Assembly (NCBI RefSeq): GCF_008121495.1
Contig: NZ_CP043051.1
Location: forward strand, 3,472,688 to 3,536,687
Origin: Mediterraneibacter gnavus ATCC 29149
GTDB taxonomy: Bacteria > Bacillota > Clostridia > Lachnospirales > Lachnospiraceae
Direction: 5' to 3'
DNA length: 64,000 bases
The notes beneath the pieces are model-generated. The model saw only the letters and a list, made by a program, of their open reading frames with translations, searched no databases and was not told the origin of the DNA. The position numbers and the translations under genes are program-made. Positions within the stretch are counted from its first letter, which is position 1. Each line of letters begins with the position of its first letter. Positions 1 to 10,400 of the stretch are shown one piece after another.

Positions 1-1374
1 TGTAAAGCAGGCATCACAAAACTTCAGATCGCCTACCATATCTTTTAATTTTTCTACTTCCATATAGCCCAGAGAGTCTGCTCCGATCATCTCACAGATC
101 TCCTCTGTTGTATGAGAGTGCGCGATCAGCTGCTCATTAGACGGCACGTCTGTTCCGAAATAGCACGGATGTAAAAACGGCGGAGAACTGATTCTCACAT
201 GTACTTCTGTCGCTCCTGCTTTCTTTAACATCTTGATGATATTTGCACAGGTCGTTCCTCGAACAATGGAATCATCCACCATAACGATCCGCTTCCCTTT
301 TACCACTTCCGGAATCACGTTCAGCTTGATCTTCACACTGGACACACGCTCACTCTGTTTCGGCTTAATGAATGTACGTCCTACATAACTGTTTTTATGA
401 AACGCGGTTCCATAAGGAATCCCGGACTGCTGTGAATATCCCATGGCAGCCACAAGGCCGGAATCTGGAACACCAACCACCAGATCTGCCTCTACCGGAT
501 AAGACTGTGCCAGTGCTTTTCCAGCAACAATTCTGGAATGATAGACTCCGACTCCATCGATCGTACTGTCTGTTCTTGCAAAGTAAATATATTCAAAAAT
601 ACATCTCGCACGTTTTTCTTCCGGCAGCGCCATACTCATGTCCGAAGACATGCCATGCTTTGTAATACTTACGATCTCACCCGGAAGGACATCTCTTACA
701 AACTCTGCCCCGACTGCTGCGATCGCACAGCTTTCAGATGCCAGAAAATACGTATTGTCCCGTTTTCCGATACAGAGTGGTTTCAATCCAAACGGATCCC
801 TTGCCCCGATCATCTTTCTCGGACTGCTGATCACCAGCGCATAGGCTCCTTTGATCTTCTTCATAGCATTTTTTACTGCATCTTCTGCCTTAGAAACATT
901 CAGACGCTCTCTTGCCACATGATAAGCAATAACCTCTGAATCAATAGTCGTCTGGAAAATTGCACCTGTCTTTGACAATTCCTCCCGAAGCTCCACTGCA
1001 TTGACCAGATTTCCATTGTGTGCGATAGCCAGAGTTCCTTTTACATAATTGATTACCAGAGGCTGTGCATTCTCCACACGGGTACCTCCCGCTGTAGAAT
1101 ACCGTACATGTCCTACTCCCAGATTGCCTTTCAATTCACGTAATGTCTCTTCGTTGAACACATCATCTACATGCCCCAACCCTTTACGTGACAGCACCTT
1201 GCGCTGTCCGTATGTGTCAGTTACTGCGATGCCGCAGCTTTCCTGACCTCTGTGCTGGAGTGCAAAGAGTCCGTAATAAATGGAAGACGCAACATCCTGT
1301 CCGTCCATATCATATGCGCCAAATACTCCGCATTCTTCTCCCAGCCCTGTTACCACTTTTTCAAAATCACTCAT
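1..1374 (-). CDS. purF: Amidophosphoribosyltransferase (3' end beyond the window)
   Basis: Catalyses the first committed step of de novo purine synthesis: PRPP plus glutamine to 5-phosphoribosylamine, in the cytoplasm. The protein starts MSDFEKVVTGLGEE and then CGVFG, so Cys15 is the expected N-terminal nucleophile of the Ntn glutaminase domain after propeptide removal (family knowledge). Also visible are LQHRGQES early on, a glutaminase core with AHNGNLVNA, and the phosphoribosyltransferase PRPP loop VMVDDSIVRGTT near residue 360. The start is chosen by AAGGAG upstream of the ATG at 1374. It follows purC with a 13-nt gap, so both are probably one transcript. The C-terminus lies past position 1. 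Confidence 0.96.
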   Translation of the reverse strand, partial: MSDFEKVVTGLGEECGVFGAYDMDGQDVASSIYYGLFALQHRGQESCGIAVTDTYGQRKVLSRKGLGHVDDVFNEETLRELKGNLGVGHVRYSTAGGTRVENAQPLVINYVKGTLAIAHNGNLVNAVELREELSKTGAIFQTTIDSEVIAYHVARERLNVSKAEDAVKNAMKKIKGAYALVISSPRKMIGARDPFGLKPLCIGKRDNTYFLASESCAIAAVGAEFVRDVLPGEIVSITKHGMSSDMSMALPEEKRARCIFEYIYFARTDSTIDGVGVYHSRIVAGKALAQSYPVEADLVVGVPDSGLVAAMGYSQQSGIPYGTAFHKNSYVGRTFIKPKQSERVSSVKIKLNVIPEVVKGKRIVMVDDSIVRGTTCANIIKMLKKAGATEVHVRISSPPFLHPCYFGTDVPSNEQLIAHSHTTEEICEMIGADSLGYMEVEKLKDMVGDLKFCDACFT

Positions 1375-1387
1375 GGATGAACTCCTT

Positions 1388-2095
1388 CTATTTAATTCCA
1401 ATACGTCTGAAGACTTCCTGATATGCGTCTTCTACATTTCCCATATCTCTGCGGAAACGGTCTTTGTCCAGTTTTTCATGGGTCTCTTTATCCCACAGAC
1501 GACATGTATCCGGTGAAATCTCATCTGCAAGGATGATCTCTCCATGGAAACGTCCGAATTCGATTTTAAAGTCGATCAGTTCAATTCCTGCCTCATCAAA
1601 GAATTTTCTTAAGACTTCATTCACTTTGAATGTGTACTCTGTGATCTTGTCGATCTCTTCTCTTGTTGCAGCTCCGATTGCAATTGCAAAATAATCATTG
1701 ATCATCGGATCTCCAAGATCGTCATTTTTATAGCTGAACTCTAAAGTAGGTGCTAACAATTTTGTTCCTTCCTCGATACCGAGTTTTTTAGAAAAGCTTC
1801 CCGCTGCCACATTGCGGACGATCACTTCAAGTGGTACGATCTCCACTTTTTTTACAGCTGTCTCACGGTCGCTGAGTTCTTCTACATAGTGAGTCGGAAC
1901 ACCTTCTTTTTCCAGAACCTGGAAAATGTAGTTTGTCATACGGTTGTTGATCACACCTTTTCCTACGATTGTTCCTTTCTTCTCTCCATTGAATGCTGTC
2001 GCATCATCTTTATAGTCTACGATCACAACGTCCGGATCTTCTGTCGCAAATACTTTCTTTGCTTTTCCTTCGTAAAGCTGTTCTAATTTTTTCAT
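1388..2095 (-). CDS. purC: Phosphoribosylaminoimidazole-succinocarboxamide synthase
   Basis: SAICAR synthetase: ATP-dependent condensation of CAIR with aspartate in purine synthesis. The protein begins [16 protein letters not shown] and carries the two family signatures, [15 protein letters not shown] near residue 90 and [14 protein letters not shown] near residue 170. The open frame extends 11 codons further upstream to 2128, but the internal ATG at 2095 gives the normal family length (235 aa) and the conserved N-terminus, with AGGTG upstream as a modest RBS. A promoter is visible immediately upstream (2167-2195). purF follows at once, so this is the head of a purC-purF unit. Confidence 0.95.
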   Translation of the reverse strand: MKKLEQLYEGKAKKVFATEDPDVVIVDYKDDATAFNGEKKGTIVGKGVINNRMTNYIFQVLEKEGVPTHYVEELSDRETAVKKVEIVPLEVIVRNVAAGSFSKKLGIEEGTKLLAPTLEFSYKNDDLGDPMINDYFAIAIGAATREEIDKITEYTFKVNEVLRKFFDEAGIELIDFKIEFGRFHGEIILADEISPDTCRLWDKETHEKLDKDRFRRDMGNVEDAYQEVFRRIGIK

Positions 2096-2166
2096 ACGTT
2101 CACACCTGTCCTTTTTCTTAAATTTCATTCACTCGATCTGGGATTATCGGCACATCCCGCAGATAG

Positions 2167-2195
2167 ATTATAATACAAGGCAGAGGGAAAATCAA
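2167..2195 (-). promoter_or_regulatory. Sigma-A type promoter of purC-purF, inside a hairpin
   Basis: On the minus strand TTGATT (2190-2195) and TATAAT (2167-2172) are separated by exactly 17 bp. The spacer is made of one arm of the perfect inverted repeat 2172-2215, and the -35 box starts in its loop. The distance to the purC ATG is about 70 nt. No purine riboswitch or PurR box pair was recognised by eye. Confidence 0.65.
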
Positions 2196-2215
2196 TATTC
2201 CCTCTGCCTTGTATT
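2172..2215. terminator. Perfect 18-bp inverted repeat between fruA and purC
   Basis: Arms 2172-2189 and 2198-2215 pair perfectly over 18 bp with an 8-nt loop (core CAAGGCAGAGGGA). It lies downstream of the fru operon and upstream of purC, both on the minus strand. Neither side carries a strong T-run, so it may be a U-poor terminator, an mRNA end stabiliser, or a DNA-level element. It overlaps the purC promoter. Confidence 0.55.
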
Positions 2216-2323
2216 TCCTGTGGCTTATTATTTATTTCTCAACAGATAAATAAGATGTTCTTATATATTGTGCTTTATTTATCACTTTTCGCAATTTTTG
2301 TTCTGATTTTTTTGCACATTTTC

Positions 2324-3552
2324 TCACTTTGCTGCAAGCAGTTTTTTCAGCAGAACGATTCCAAGCATTGCCACGACAGAACCTGCCGCAACGGCAGCCA
2401 GAAACAGCAGCGGATCGGAAGCTGCAAACGGGATTGCCCCCTCTGTGATAAAGGAAAGTCCCATAATGAAATTCGTTGCCACTGTCTGCTGTTCACTCTT
2501 TGTAAACCGGTTTTTAAAAAACAGTGTCGCCAGAGCAATTCCGATCGGCGGAACCATACCTCCAAGCACTGCTCCGAGCAGGACTCTGCTGGATTCTCCC
2601 ATACTTGCCAGCACCTGATTCAGCCACTCATTGAACGCTCCGACCGGCGGATTGACCACAAATACCATAAGGGCTCCCATTGCCGCGATTCCCAAAAACG
2701 GATACAAAAGCATCGGCTTTGTTCCCTCCAGCGCTTTTGGAAGCTTTTCCAGAATTTTCTTTAAACCGAGCATGATCAGTCCTGCCGCAAAACCTGCGAT
2801 CAGTGCGCCAAAGAAACCAGAAGACACCCAGCCGGCCTCCTCTGCAGCCATTGTCATACCGCTTTTTGCCAGAAGACCTCCTACGATTCCGGGCATCAAT
2901 GCCGGTCTGTCCGCAAGCGCCATGGCGATATATCCTGCCAGAATCGGGAACATCATTCGCCTTGTTTTCCAGGCTTTCCGCCGCCATATATGTGTGGGCA
3001 ATCCCTGTGGGACATGCAGTAACTGCCAGTACCCGGTATCCCTCTTCCGGCTGATCCTGCGTCTGTTTTTCTTCTCCGTACTCTTCAGGAAATTTCTTTC
3101 TCTCCGCCTCATCAATGTGTGCCAGAAATTCTGTTACATCCGCTGCATCCAGCAGATTTGTCCGAAATTCGTCATCCATTAAAAACATGGAAAGACGGCT
3201 GAGTACTTCCAGATGCACATTATATTCTGTATTCGGTGCTGCGATCAAAAAAAATCATATGTACCGGCTGTCCGTCCAGTGCATCATAATCCACACCCTG
3301 AGGAACCAGCATCGTAGCAAGACCCGGTGCACTGACGGCATCTGTCTTTGCATGAGGAATGGCAATTCCCCCTCCGATCCCTGTCGTTCCTTCCTCTTCT
3401 CTCTTTAACACACCTTCTTTATAACGCTGTAGATCGTTGATATTTCCTCCTTTTGCCATCAGTTCTACCATCTGATCAATGGCCTGTCCCTTACTTTCGG
3501 GTGTTCTGGAAAGCTCCACACTTTCTCTCTTCAAAAGATCCGTGATTTTCAT
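2324..3552 (-). pseudogene. fruA: Degraded fructose PTS permease IIABC
   Basis: An intact FruA has IIA, IIB and IIC domains (usually 600+ residues). Here the IIA start is good (MKITDLLKRESVELS, phospho-His in IAIPHAKT), but the frame breaks in a run of eight A/T at 3247-3254; one base fewer restores HMIFLIAAPNTEYN. IIB then begins with the phospho-Cys motif TACPTGIAHTYMAAESLENK. It jumps, with another frame change, straight into mid-IIC (FPILAGYIAMALADRPALMPG), losing the rest of IIB and the IIC N-terminus. Within IIC, GAVLGGM runs directly into VPPIGIAL, and AASDPL runs into LFLAAVAAGS, where homologues have intervening segments. It should not make a transporter. It follows fruK with 12 nt between. 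Confidence 0.85.
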
Positions 3553-3564
3553 ACCTTTTCCCTT

Positions 3565-4485
3565 TCAAATCTGATATTCGCTGTACGGTCTGTCCAGCAG
3601 TTTTACAATATCCTCCCTGGATGCCAGCCAGGACTGAAATGCCGTCGCACTTCCCGCTGCAGTTCCAAGCTCCAGTGCACGCTCATAAGAGCCAGTATTG
3701 AGATATCCCGCCAGAAATCCTGCCACCATAGAATCTCCGGCACCGACAGAATTTACAACCGTGCCATTGTGCGGCTGCTTTTTGTATATCTCACCGTCTT
3801 CTGTCACAAGGATCGCTCCGTCTTTTGCCATAGAAACCAGTACATTTCTTGCACCTCTTTCCTGCAGCTTTTTCGCATGAGCGATGATCTCTTCTTCTGT
3901 AGTAAGCGTCGTCTGGAACATTTCTCCAAGTTCATGATTGTTCGGCTTGATCAAAAACGGATGATATTTCAATACATTCAACAGCAGATCTTTTGTAGCA
4001 TCTACCACAACTTTGACATCCTTATCTTTCAAACACATCAGAATCCATTCATAAATATTCTCCGGCAGAGTCGACGGAATACTGCCCGCCAGAACCAGTA
4101 CATCTCCTGCCTTCAAGGATTTCAGCTTCTCAAACAACTCCTGGATCGCTGTTTCTGTAATCTTTGGTCCTTGTCCGTTGATCTCTGTCTCCTGTCCTGC
4201 GTTGATCTTGACATTGATCCTTGTCTGCCCGTCTGCAAGCGGTATAAAATCTGTCTTTGCGCCAAACTCCAGGAGCATCTCCTGCAATGCTTTTCCTGTG
4301 AATCCCGCAGTAAATCCAAATGCTGTACTCTCCAGACCCAGATTGGAAAGGATCACAGAAACATTGACTCCTTTTCCTCCCGGATAAACTGCTTCACTTG
4401 TTGTCCGGTTGATTTCTCCCGGCACCAGCTGTTCTGCCTGTACTACATAGTCTAATGATGGATTGAATGTCACTGTATAAATCAT
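3565..4485 (-). CDS. fruK: 1-phosphofructokinase (PfkB family)
   Basis: Phosphorylates fructose-1-phosphate, the product of the fructose PTS, to fructose-1,6-bisphosphate. The 306-residue protein starts MIYTVTFNPSLDYVV, typical of the FruK/LacC branch. It carries the PfkB motifs YPGGKGVNVS (residues 33-42) and VVNSVGAGDSMVAGF with the catalytic Asp near residue 250. The gene overlaps the end of the DeoR regulator by 4 nt (ATGA-type coupling) and precedes fruA. Since fruA is broken, the kinase would have to be fed by another PTS or be vestigial. Confidence 0.93.
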   Translation of the reverse strand: MIYTVTFNPSLDYVVQAEQLVPGEINRTTSEAVYPGGKGVNVSVILSNLGLESTAFGFTAGFTGKALQEMLLEFGAKTDFIPLADGQTRINVKINAGQETEINGQGPKITETAIQELFEKLKSLKAGDVLVLAGSIPSTLPENIYEWILMCLKDKDVKVVVDATKDLLLNVLKYHPFLIKPNNHELGEMFQTTLTTEEEIIAHAKKLQERGARNVLVSMAKDGAILVTEDGEIYKKQPHNGTVVNSVGAGDSMVAGFLAGYLNTGSYERALELGTAAGSATAFQSWLASREDIVKLLDRPYSEYQI

Positions 4486-5231
4486 GATTCTGCCTCCTCT
4501 ATATTACTGCATGTTTGAAATACCGGATCACTGATATGATCCGTAATGATCTGTGCATCTTCAAACCTCGCAAATGTGACGGATGATACATGACCGAATT
4601 TGCTCGAATCTGCCAGAACATATGCCTCTCTGCATCTCTTCATTGCAGCTTCTTTTACCAGTGCTTCGCTGATATCCGGTGTCGTATACCCTTTCTCCAG
4701 ATGAATTCCATTCGTGCCAAAGAAGCCTTTTGTAAAGTTATACTTATTCAGCCACTCTACCGCAGCTCCTCCGACTAAAGCCTGTGTATCCTCTTTCAGC
4801 TCGCCTCCCGGCAAAAACACCCGGCAGCCTTTTTCTGCCAGACACTTTGCATGCAGAATTCCATTCGTCACATACACGGCCTCCCTCTCTGAAATCGCCT
4901 CTGCCAATGACGCTGTGCTCGTTCCTGCATCGATATAAACAAAATCCTCCTGACCGATCAGAGCCGCTGCCAGCTTTGCAATGCTGCGTTTTTCCTCTAC
5001 ATACAGCCCCTCTCTTTCTGAAACCTTTGCATCCTTTGTCGTATATGCCCCATTCAGTACAGTTGCTCCCCCGTGGACTTTCAACAAGGCTCCTCTTTTA
5101 TGAAGCTGTGTCAGGTCTCTTCTGATCGTAGACTCTGAAGTATCCAGAAGTTCTGTCAGCTCTGTTACAGTCACTGTTTTTTTTTCGTTTACGATCTTAA
5201 GAATTTCGCGAAACCGCTCTTCTGCCAGCAT
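4482..5231 (-). CDS. fruR: DeoR-family regulator of the fructose operon
   Basis: A DNA-binding repressor of about 249 residues with an N-terminal winged HTH (LLDTSESTIRRDLTQLHKRGALLKVHGGA) and a C-terminal DeoRC sugar-phosphate sensor (FVYIDAGTSTASLAEAI near residue 80). It is first in fruR-fruK-fruA, the usual arrangement for an autoregulated fructose operon. The open frame starts at a TTG at 5258. The ATG at 5231 (MLAEERFREILK) is preferred because AGGATGAGG lies just upstream and the family N-terminus begins here. The effector is probably fructose-1-phosphate, inferred from family and context. Confidence 0.85.
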   Translation of the reverse strand: MLAEERFREILKIVNEKKTVTVTELTELLDTSESTIRRDLTQLHKRGALLKVHGGATVLNGAYTTKDAKVSEREGLYVEEKRSIAKLAAALIGQEDFVYIDAGTSTASLAEAISEREAVYVTNGILHAKCLAEKGCRVFLPGGELKEDTQALVGGAAVEWLNKYNFTKGFFGTNGIHLEKGYTTPDISEALVKEAAMKRCREAYVLADSSKFGHVSSVTFARFEDAQIITDHISDPVFQTCSNIEEAES

Positions 5232-5256
5232 TTTCCTCATCCTTTCTTTCATTTTC

Positions 5257-5310
5257 AATCATTTTCGTTTCCTTTATCCTTATAATATAATCATTTTCAG
5301 TCAAAATCAA
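5257..5310 (-). promoter_or_regulatory. fruR-fruK-fruA promoter and putative FruR operators
   Basis: On the minus strand TTGATT (5305-5310) and TATTAT (5282-5287) are 17 bp apart. A direct repeat GAAAATGATT occurs at 5289-5298, inside the spacer, and again at 5257-5266, downstream of the -10; the copies are 32 bp apart, about three helical turns. Such phased direct repeats over a promoter fit a DeoR-type operator. The assignment to FruR is inferred. Confidence 0.6.
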
Positions 5311-5322
5311 TCGCATTAATCC

Positions 5323-5358
5323 AAAAAAATATCCAAATCTGATCACTCTGATTTGGAT
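5323..5358 (-). terminator. Rho-independent terminator of the 5.4-10.7 kb operon
   Basis: The minus strand reads ATCCAAATC, a 10-nt loop, GATTTGGAT, then a run of seven T (5323-5329). It ends the unit whose last gene stops at 5375 and separates it from the fru promoter. Confidence 0.85.
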
Positions 5359-5374
5359 ACTTTTACTAAATACT

Positions 5375-6142
5375 CTATATGTGACTCCTCCGGTACTGCT
5401 GTTTCCACTTGTCTGTCAGCTGCTCTGACATCTCCATCTGGATTCCTTCCCGGATTTCTTTCATCTCGCTGCGCAGCTCTGTATTGATCTCCGCATAGGT
5501 GTCATTTTTCGTAAGAAGGATATGATATTCCTCCATCGACATATACTTATAAGACGCATACAAATACGGCTTTAACAACTTTGGATCTTCGCAGATCTGA
5601 TACGCCCTGTCATACATCCGTGCCGCCTGCTGATAGAGGAACATTCTTCCATAGGCAGACCCCAGACTTGCATAGATCTTTCCATAAAACTTGGGATCTG
5701 TATTCTCATCCTCCCCTTCATTTAAGATTGCCTGATACACAAGGATCGCTTCTTCCACTTCTCCACTTTCCAGAAGATTGTCTCCTTTGTATTTCTGCCG
5801 CTCAATGTCCTTCTGGTTTTTGAGCCGCTCCAGAACATTCTGGATTCGGATCATCTCCGCTTCCTTGTAGATTCCGGAACTCTTCAAAATCGTGAGTACA
5901 AATTTTTCCACACTTCCCCGCATCCGGATCACATCCCGAAGCTGGTCTGCAAGCTCCCTTTTCCCGATGTCCTCTTCCAGCCATCCGCACAGCTGCTCGT
6001 TCATAATCGTATAATCGATCAGGTAGAGATTATTGCAGAGATAATAGCACAGCTCTTCCATTGTAAATATCTTACAGTGGATCCTCGTAATTTCATACGG
6101 ATGGGCCGCATGCTGATCATGACATAGAATTAAACTTCCCAT
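5375..6142 (-). CDS. Helical-repeat (TPR-like) protein, third gene of an uncharacterised operon
   Basis: About 255 residues, soluble, with no signal peptide or membrane segment. The middle (residues 125-200) reads as TPR-like helix pairs: GDNLLESGEVEEAILVYQ, then YGKIYASLGSAYGRMFLYQ and AARMYDRAYQICEDPK. The N-terminal 100 residues form a separate helical domain. It overlaps the 3' end of the 427-aa gene by 26 nt, and AGGAGG precedes two adjacent ATGs; the second (6142) has the better spacing. Translation is therefore coupled to the gene above. I do not recognise a function; a scaffold or adaptor role with its two operon partners is inference. Confidence 0.75.
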   Translation of the reverse strand: MGSLILCHDQHAAHPYEITRIHCKIFTMEELCYYLCNNLYLIDYTIMNEQLCGWLEEDIGKRELADQLRDVIRMRGSVEKFVLTILKSSGIYKEAEMIRIQNVLERLKNQKDIERQKYKGDNLLESGEVEEAILVYQAILNEGEDENTDPKFYGKIYASLGSAYGRMFLYQQAARMYDRAYQICEDPKLLKPYLYASYKYMSMEEYHILLTKNDTYAEINTELRSEMKEIREGIQMEMSEQLTDKWKQQYRRSHI

Positions 6143-7400
6143 CATTTCCTCCTAAATGTATAATCTTCTCTTCCTGAAAATCGGTCGGCGGGAAAAACTC
6201 TCCGAATCCTACATCCCGCACCGTGATCTTACATGTTTTTTCATCTAAAAATAACGTCTCGATCTGAAGCCGCATGGAATACTCGCCTCTCTTGGGAAGC
6301 CTTCCAAGCGGGATCACCTCCGTCTTTAACGTACCCTGTACCAGAGACTCAATATGAAGCTCGATATCTTCTGTATCCTCTAAAAGCACTTCCCACTGAT
6401 TGTTGGATTCATACCAGTGCGATCCCCAGGATACGATCGGATACCACATCTCCTGTCCATTCACCCGCATATTCACAGTGATCTGATCTGTCAGCTTGTC
6501 TTCGGAAAGATAAACCGGATCCTCAATGTGCATAAACATCTTGCGGTATGCGGTATAACAGGCACCCTTGCTGTACAGATTGTTTCCGATAAACGCCCTT
6601 CTTCCATTGCACAGGACTCTCAGAGAAGTCGGATACCAGTTATTCTCAAATCCCTCTCCGGTCAGAAAGACCGAAGATACGATCCGCTTGTCAAACACGC
6701 CTTCAATAAACCGGCAGAATCTCATATCCGCATCTTTTGCCTTGTCCGCATTGAGCACCGGATACACGGCTGCCAGTTCTTTTATATGTGCACTTGCCAC
6801 TTCGTCCACTGTCACAAAAATCGTCTTTCCGCCTCCAAGCCCCGGCTTCAGCCTTCTGAGCATATACGCTTTAATCTCATTTCTGTCACAGCAAAACAAC
6901 GCCGCCTCATACTGCCAGAGTTCTTTTGGCTGATAAAACAGATAATTGCAGAAACTCTCTTTGTAATCCTGAATGAAAATATGCCGTTTATCAATATTCA
7001 TCCGTACTGCGATTCCCCGCAGCATCTGCGCCAGCTCTTCCGTCAGCTCCGGAACGCTGAACACGATCCCGTTGATCTTGGGAAACGACTGAAGCGACAG
7101 TTCGATAAATTTAGCAAGCAGCCACACTGCTTCATAGGATTCTTCTCCAAATTCAATTTTTTCCCCTGCCAGGCTTTTATCCAGTAACCGGTTTACGGTG
7201 AATCCTTCTTTCAAGCTGGCCAGACGTTTTGCTTCTTTTCCGTATGCCCAGGTATCACGCAGCTTTCCGATGACCAGAGGGATCTGGTAATTATCCGCAT
7301 CTACTTCCATCGTCTCCGGCTCTGCCATTTCTTCATTATAAAAACTGATCTGACAGGTCTTTTCATTGATCTCGTAACCTATAATATTGCCTTGTCCCAT
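6117..7400 (-). CDS. Uncharacterised protein resembling DUF5716, possible degenerate Hsp70/actin fold
   Basis: 427 residues, cytoplasmic by appearance. The N-terminus (MGQGNIIGYEINEKTCQISFY) sits where Hsp70/actin proteins have their phosphate-1 strand-loop-strand, but the catalytic Asp-Gly pattern is absent. LRDTWAYGKEAKRLA near residue 50 recalls the Hsp70 segment in which a bound cofactor region follows a G-x-E-A motif. The C-terminal third looks beta-rich (IELHIESLVQGTLKTEVIPLG). I associate the family with the Lachnospiraceae group annotated DUF5716, from memory. The RBS AAGGAGG is good, and it follows the 1107-aa gene with a 14-nt gap. ATPase activity should not be assumed. Confidence 0.65.
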   Translation of the reverse strand: MGQGNIIGYEINEKTCQISFYNEEMAEPETMEVDADNYQIPLVIGKLRDTWAYGKEAKRLASLKEGFTVNRLLDKSLAGEKIEFGEESYEAVWLLAKFIELSLQSFPKINGIVFSVPELTEELAQMLRGIAVRMNIDKRHIFIQDYKESFCNYLFYQPKELWQYEAALFCCDRNEIKAYMLRRLKPGLGGGKTIFVTVDEVASAHIKELAAVYPVLNADKAKDADMRFCRFIEGVFDKRIVSSVFLTGEGFENNWYPTSLRVLCNGRRAFIGNNLYSKGACYTAYRKMFMHIEDPVYLSEDKLTDQITVNMRVNGQEMWYPIVSWGSHWYESNNQWEVLLEDTEDIELHIESLVQGTLKTEVIPLGRLPKRGEYSMRLQIETLFLDEKTCKITVRDVGFGEFFPPTDFQEEKIIHLGGNDGKFNSMS

Positions 7401-7414
7401 AGGAGTCAGCCTCC

Positions 7415-10400
7415 TTAATACTGTTCAAACATATGCGCGGCGATTGCATCTTCCTGTGCATATGCTTTCATCTTTTCTTCTTTTTCACTGCCCTCTGAAA
7501 GTAAAATATCATTCAGTCGTCCATATCGCCCGGATTCTCCAAACACAGCATCCTTCATGCAGCACTCTTTATCACTTCGGTAAGTGTTGCCATCAATGGT
7601 CTCCTTGAAATAATATTTCAACCGCTCGTTGGAGAACAGCACAAATTTCTTCACATAGAGATTCTCATACATCGGCGTAAGCACCTCTGTAGCATAATCT
7701 ACCGCCTCTGAATTTTCTTTCTGAAGCTGATAGTAGAGCATTACACGGCTTCCCTTCTGCCCTTTGTACTCGATCAGCGTCTTATCCCAAAGCTGCAGCT
7801 CAATGAGCCATTCCTTTTCGTATGCCAGAAAGAACGGAAAATAAATCTGCTTGCCGCACAGCTCCTGTAAGAATTTTTTCAGAGTCTTACGCACAGTCGT
7901 CGTATATTCTCTGGTGGAATAATATTTTAATACGGCGATCTTGCAGATGTCGATCGTTTCTTCACCCTTTTCATATTCCTTACAGATGATATCAATAATA
8001 CTTCTGCTCATCCTGCGCTCTTCCACTACATATTCTCTGGACATATACGCCAGATATGCCTGCTGCAGTCTGAAATAAGCTCCCTCTTCATAATATTCTT
8101 CAAAGATCGGAACCTCTCCGAACAACTCTTCCGAGAACAACATCTGTGTGATGATCCTCTCCGCCAGCTTCTGAGTGTGTACCTCATACTCTCTTGCTTC
8201 TCTCCAGAGCAGTTTCATGTCTGTAGTCGCTCCGCAGTAGTAATTCGCAAGATACGTCAGGATCACTCTGTCAAACTGCTTTCTTTTAAACATCTCAAAA
8301 CACACGTAGGTAAGGAAATCATCACATTCATAATTGTTTTCACGGATCGTACGGCTGCACAGTCCCATGATCTCTTCTTCCCCGTAATTTTCAATGCCAT
8401 ACTTGCGCACAGTCTCAAGAGAAAGCTCTTCTACCTTCTCCTCCTGACGGTTCTGCTTCAGACTGTTCATATACCGCTTGCAGATATCCATGTAACGAAG
8501 CTCATAGAACAGGCGCTTGCTTTCATATGGAATAGAATCTGTATAATGTCTTCCATCCTTACTTTCCCATACAAGCCGGTCTGTCTTTGCATACAAAAAT
8601 ACCCTTGCCCCTTTGTCCGTATACGGCGCCTTCTGCGTGATCGTTCCATCCTCTGCGATCACATGAATAAATTTCATATTCGGTACCTTTGTTGTGATCT
8701 CATAAGCATGGCAGATATCATACAGTGCTTTGATCTGCTCTGCTTCCATAGAATCTTCTGTCAGAAAACGCTTGTATATAATGCGGAGCATGGGATCAAT
8801 ATTTCTGCGCTCCAGCTGATTCCACGCAAACGCTTCCATCTCATCTCTGTAATGCGCATAAATCTCACTGGATTCATCCTCATAAGTGATCAGGTTTGAA
8901 TACAAAAGCGCCCGTTTATGGAAATCCAGATTATTTCCATGCATAAAGTAAAGATACACGGAACGCGGCAGTGCTTTATTGACTCTGCCAGGCTGGATCG
9001 CAGCCATATAAAACTCGTACAGCTGTGCAATCTTTAATTCCGACTCCACTGCTTTTTCATACCATTTAAAAAAGCAGTTTTCCATGCAGCTTCCCTTGAT
9101 CAGAAGTGTACAGATTGCAGTCAGGATCATGGACTCTTCATACATCCCGTAGGAAAGCACCAGAGTCTCATAAAGATAGCGGTCAAAGCTTTTCAGCTGA
9201 CTTGCCAGATTGGCTGTATATAATGCCAGTTCCTTTGTCATCAGTTTGTGTTTGGCTGCAAAATACAACACCCGCACTTCAAAGATGCCCAGTTTTTTCA
9301 AGGAAGAACTCTTCTCACGGAAACACCGGAAGGCTTCCAGATAGAACCAGATACTGCGTGTCTTTTCCTCATAGAAGTGATGCTCCAAAGCTCTGAGACG
9401 TTCACTGATGATCTTGTACTCAGAGTCTACATTCACCAGCATGCAGAGGATCTTCCAGCTATCGGGATGCTTCATATAGGATTTTGAAAGCTCTTCTGCC
9501 ACTCTGCGTGTCCCGATCGAATCATTGGAAAGCAGCGTGGTCAGATACAGATAATAGGAACTGATCTCTACATTTTTTCCGATTGCAAACCGGTTGTAAT
9601 TGTAAGATTCCAGAATCCATTTTGCCTCTTCAAACCGTTTGCCCAAAAGACAGATATGTGCATGTACCAGAAGATACATCTCATTGTCCTCATCCAGACT
9701 CCGCAAATGCTCGATCTTCTTTAAGGACTCCTCGCACCAGGTGTTCAGATCCAGCTTGCCGCTCTCATAAACGAGACAGCGCTTTAAAATACTTGCAAAC
9801 TCTTTATCCCGCTCCCGTCTCTCTTCATCTCTGCAGACATCCTTCTCCACCACGATCTCATAGGTCAGTATCTCATACGGGGACTCCAGGATGATCTGCC
9901 CGAAGTTGCTTCCCTGATGAAGCTTTGTATAGTCGATGATATATTCCAGCCGATACGCATTCCCAATGAACTCCTCCGTAGTAACCTTGGTATGCTCCAC
10001 ACTTAAAAATTCACCTTCGGTACGTACATCAATGGTCAGATATCCCCACGTATTCTTCCTGATCGTAAAGGTATCTTTTCTGGATTCCTGAAGAGAAATA
10101 AATGCCCTGCTCTCCTCTTCCAGCGTCAGAAAAATCTTCTCTTTCTGCTTGCAGCCCACCAAAAACTCTTCCAACGCCTGCTGATCCAGCTCCCATTTTC
10201 TCATATTGTCATACAATGCCTGAATCCGCTTATCCTCATACTTCAGAATCTCATAAAAATCTCTGGAACGGAACAGCTTTTCTGCCTCCGCCGGATCCCG
10301 AAAAGACAGCTTCTTAAAATCTTCCAGACTCTGTACTTTTCCATAAGTTGTCATTACAAACGGCTTTTCAATAATGGCAGTAAATGCCACCTCATACTCT

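Noticed and set aside
3247..3254. Programmed frameshift or phase variation in the A-run of fruA
   Set aside because: The gene also has several deletions, so restoring the frame here would not restore a working permease.
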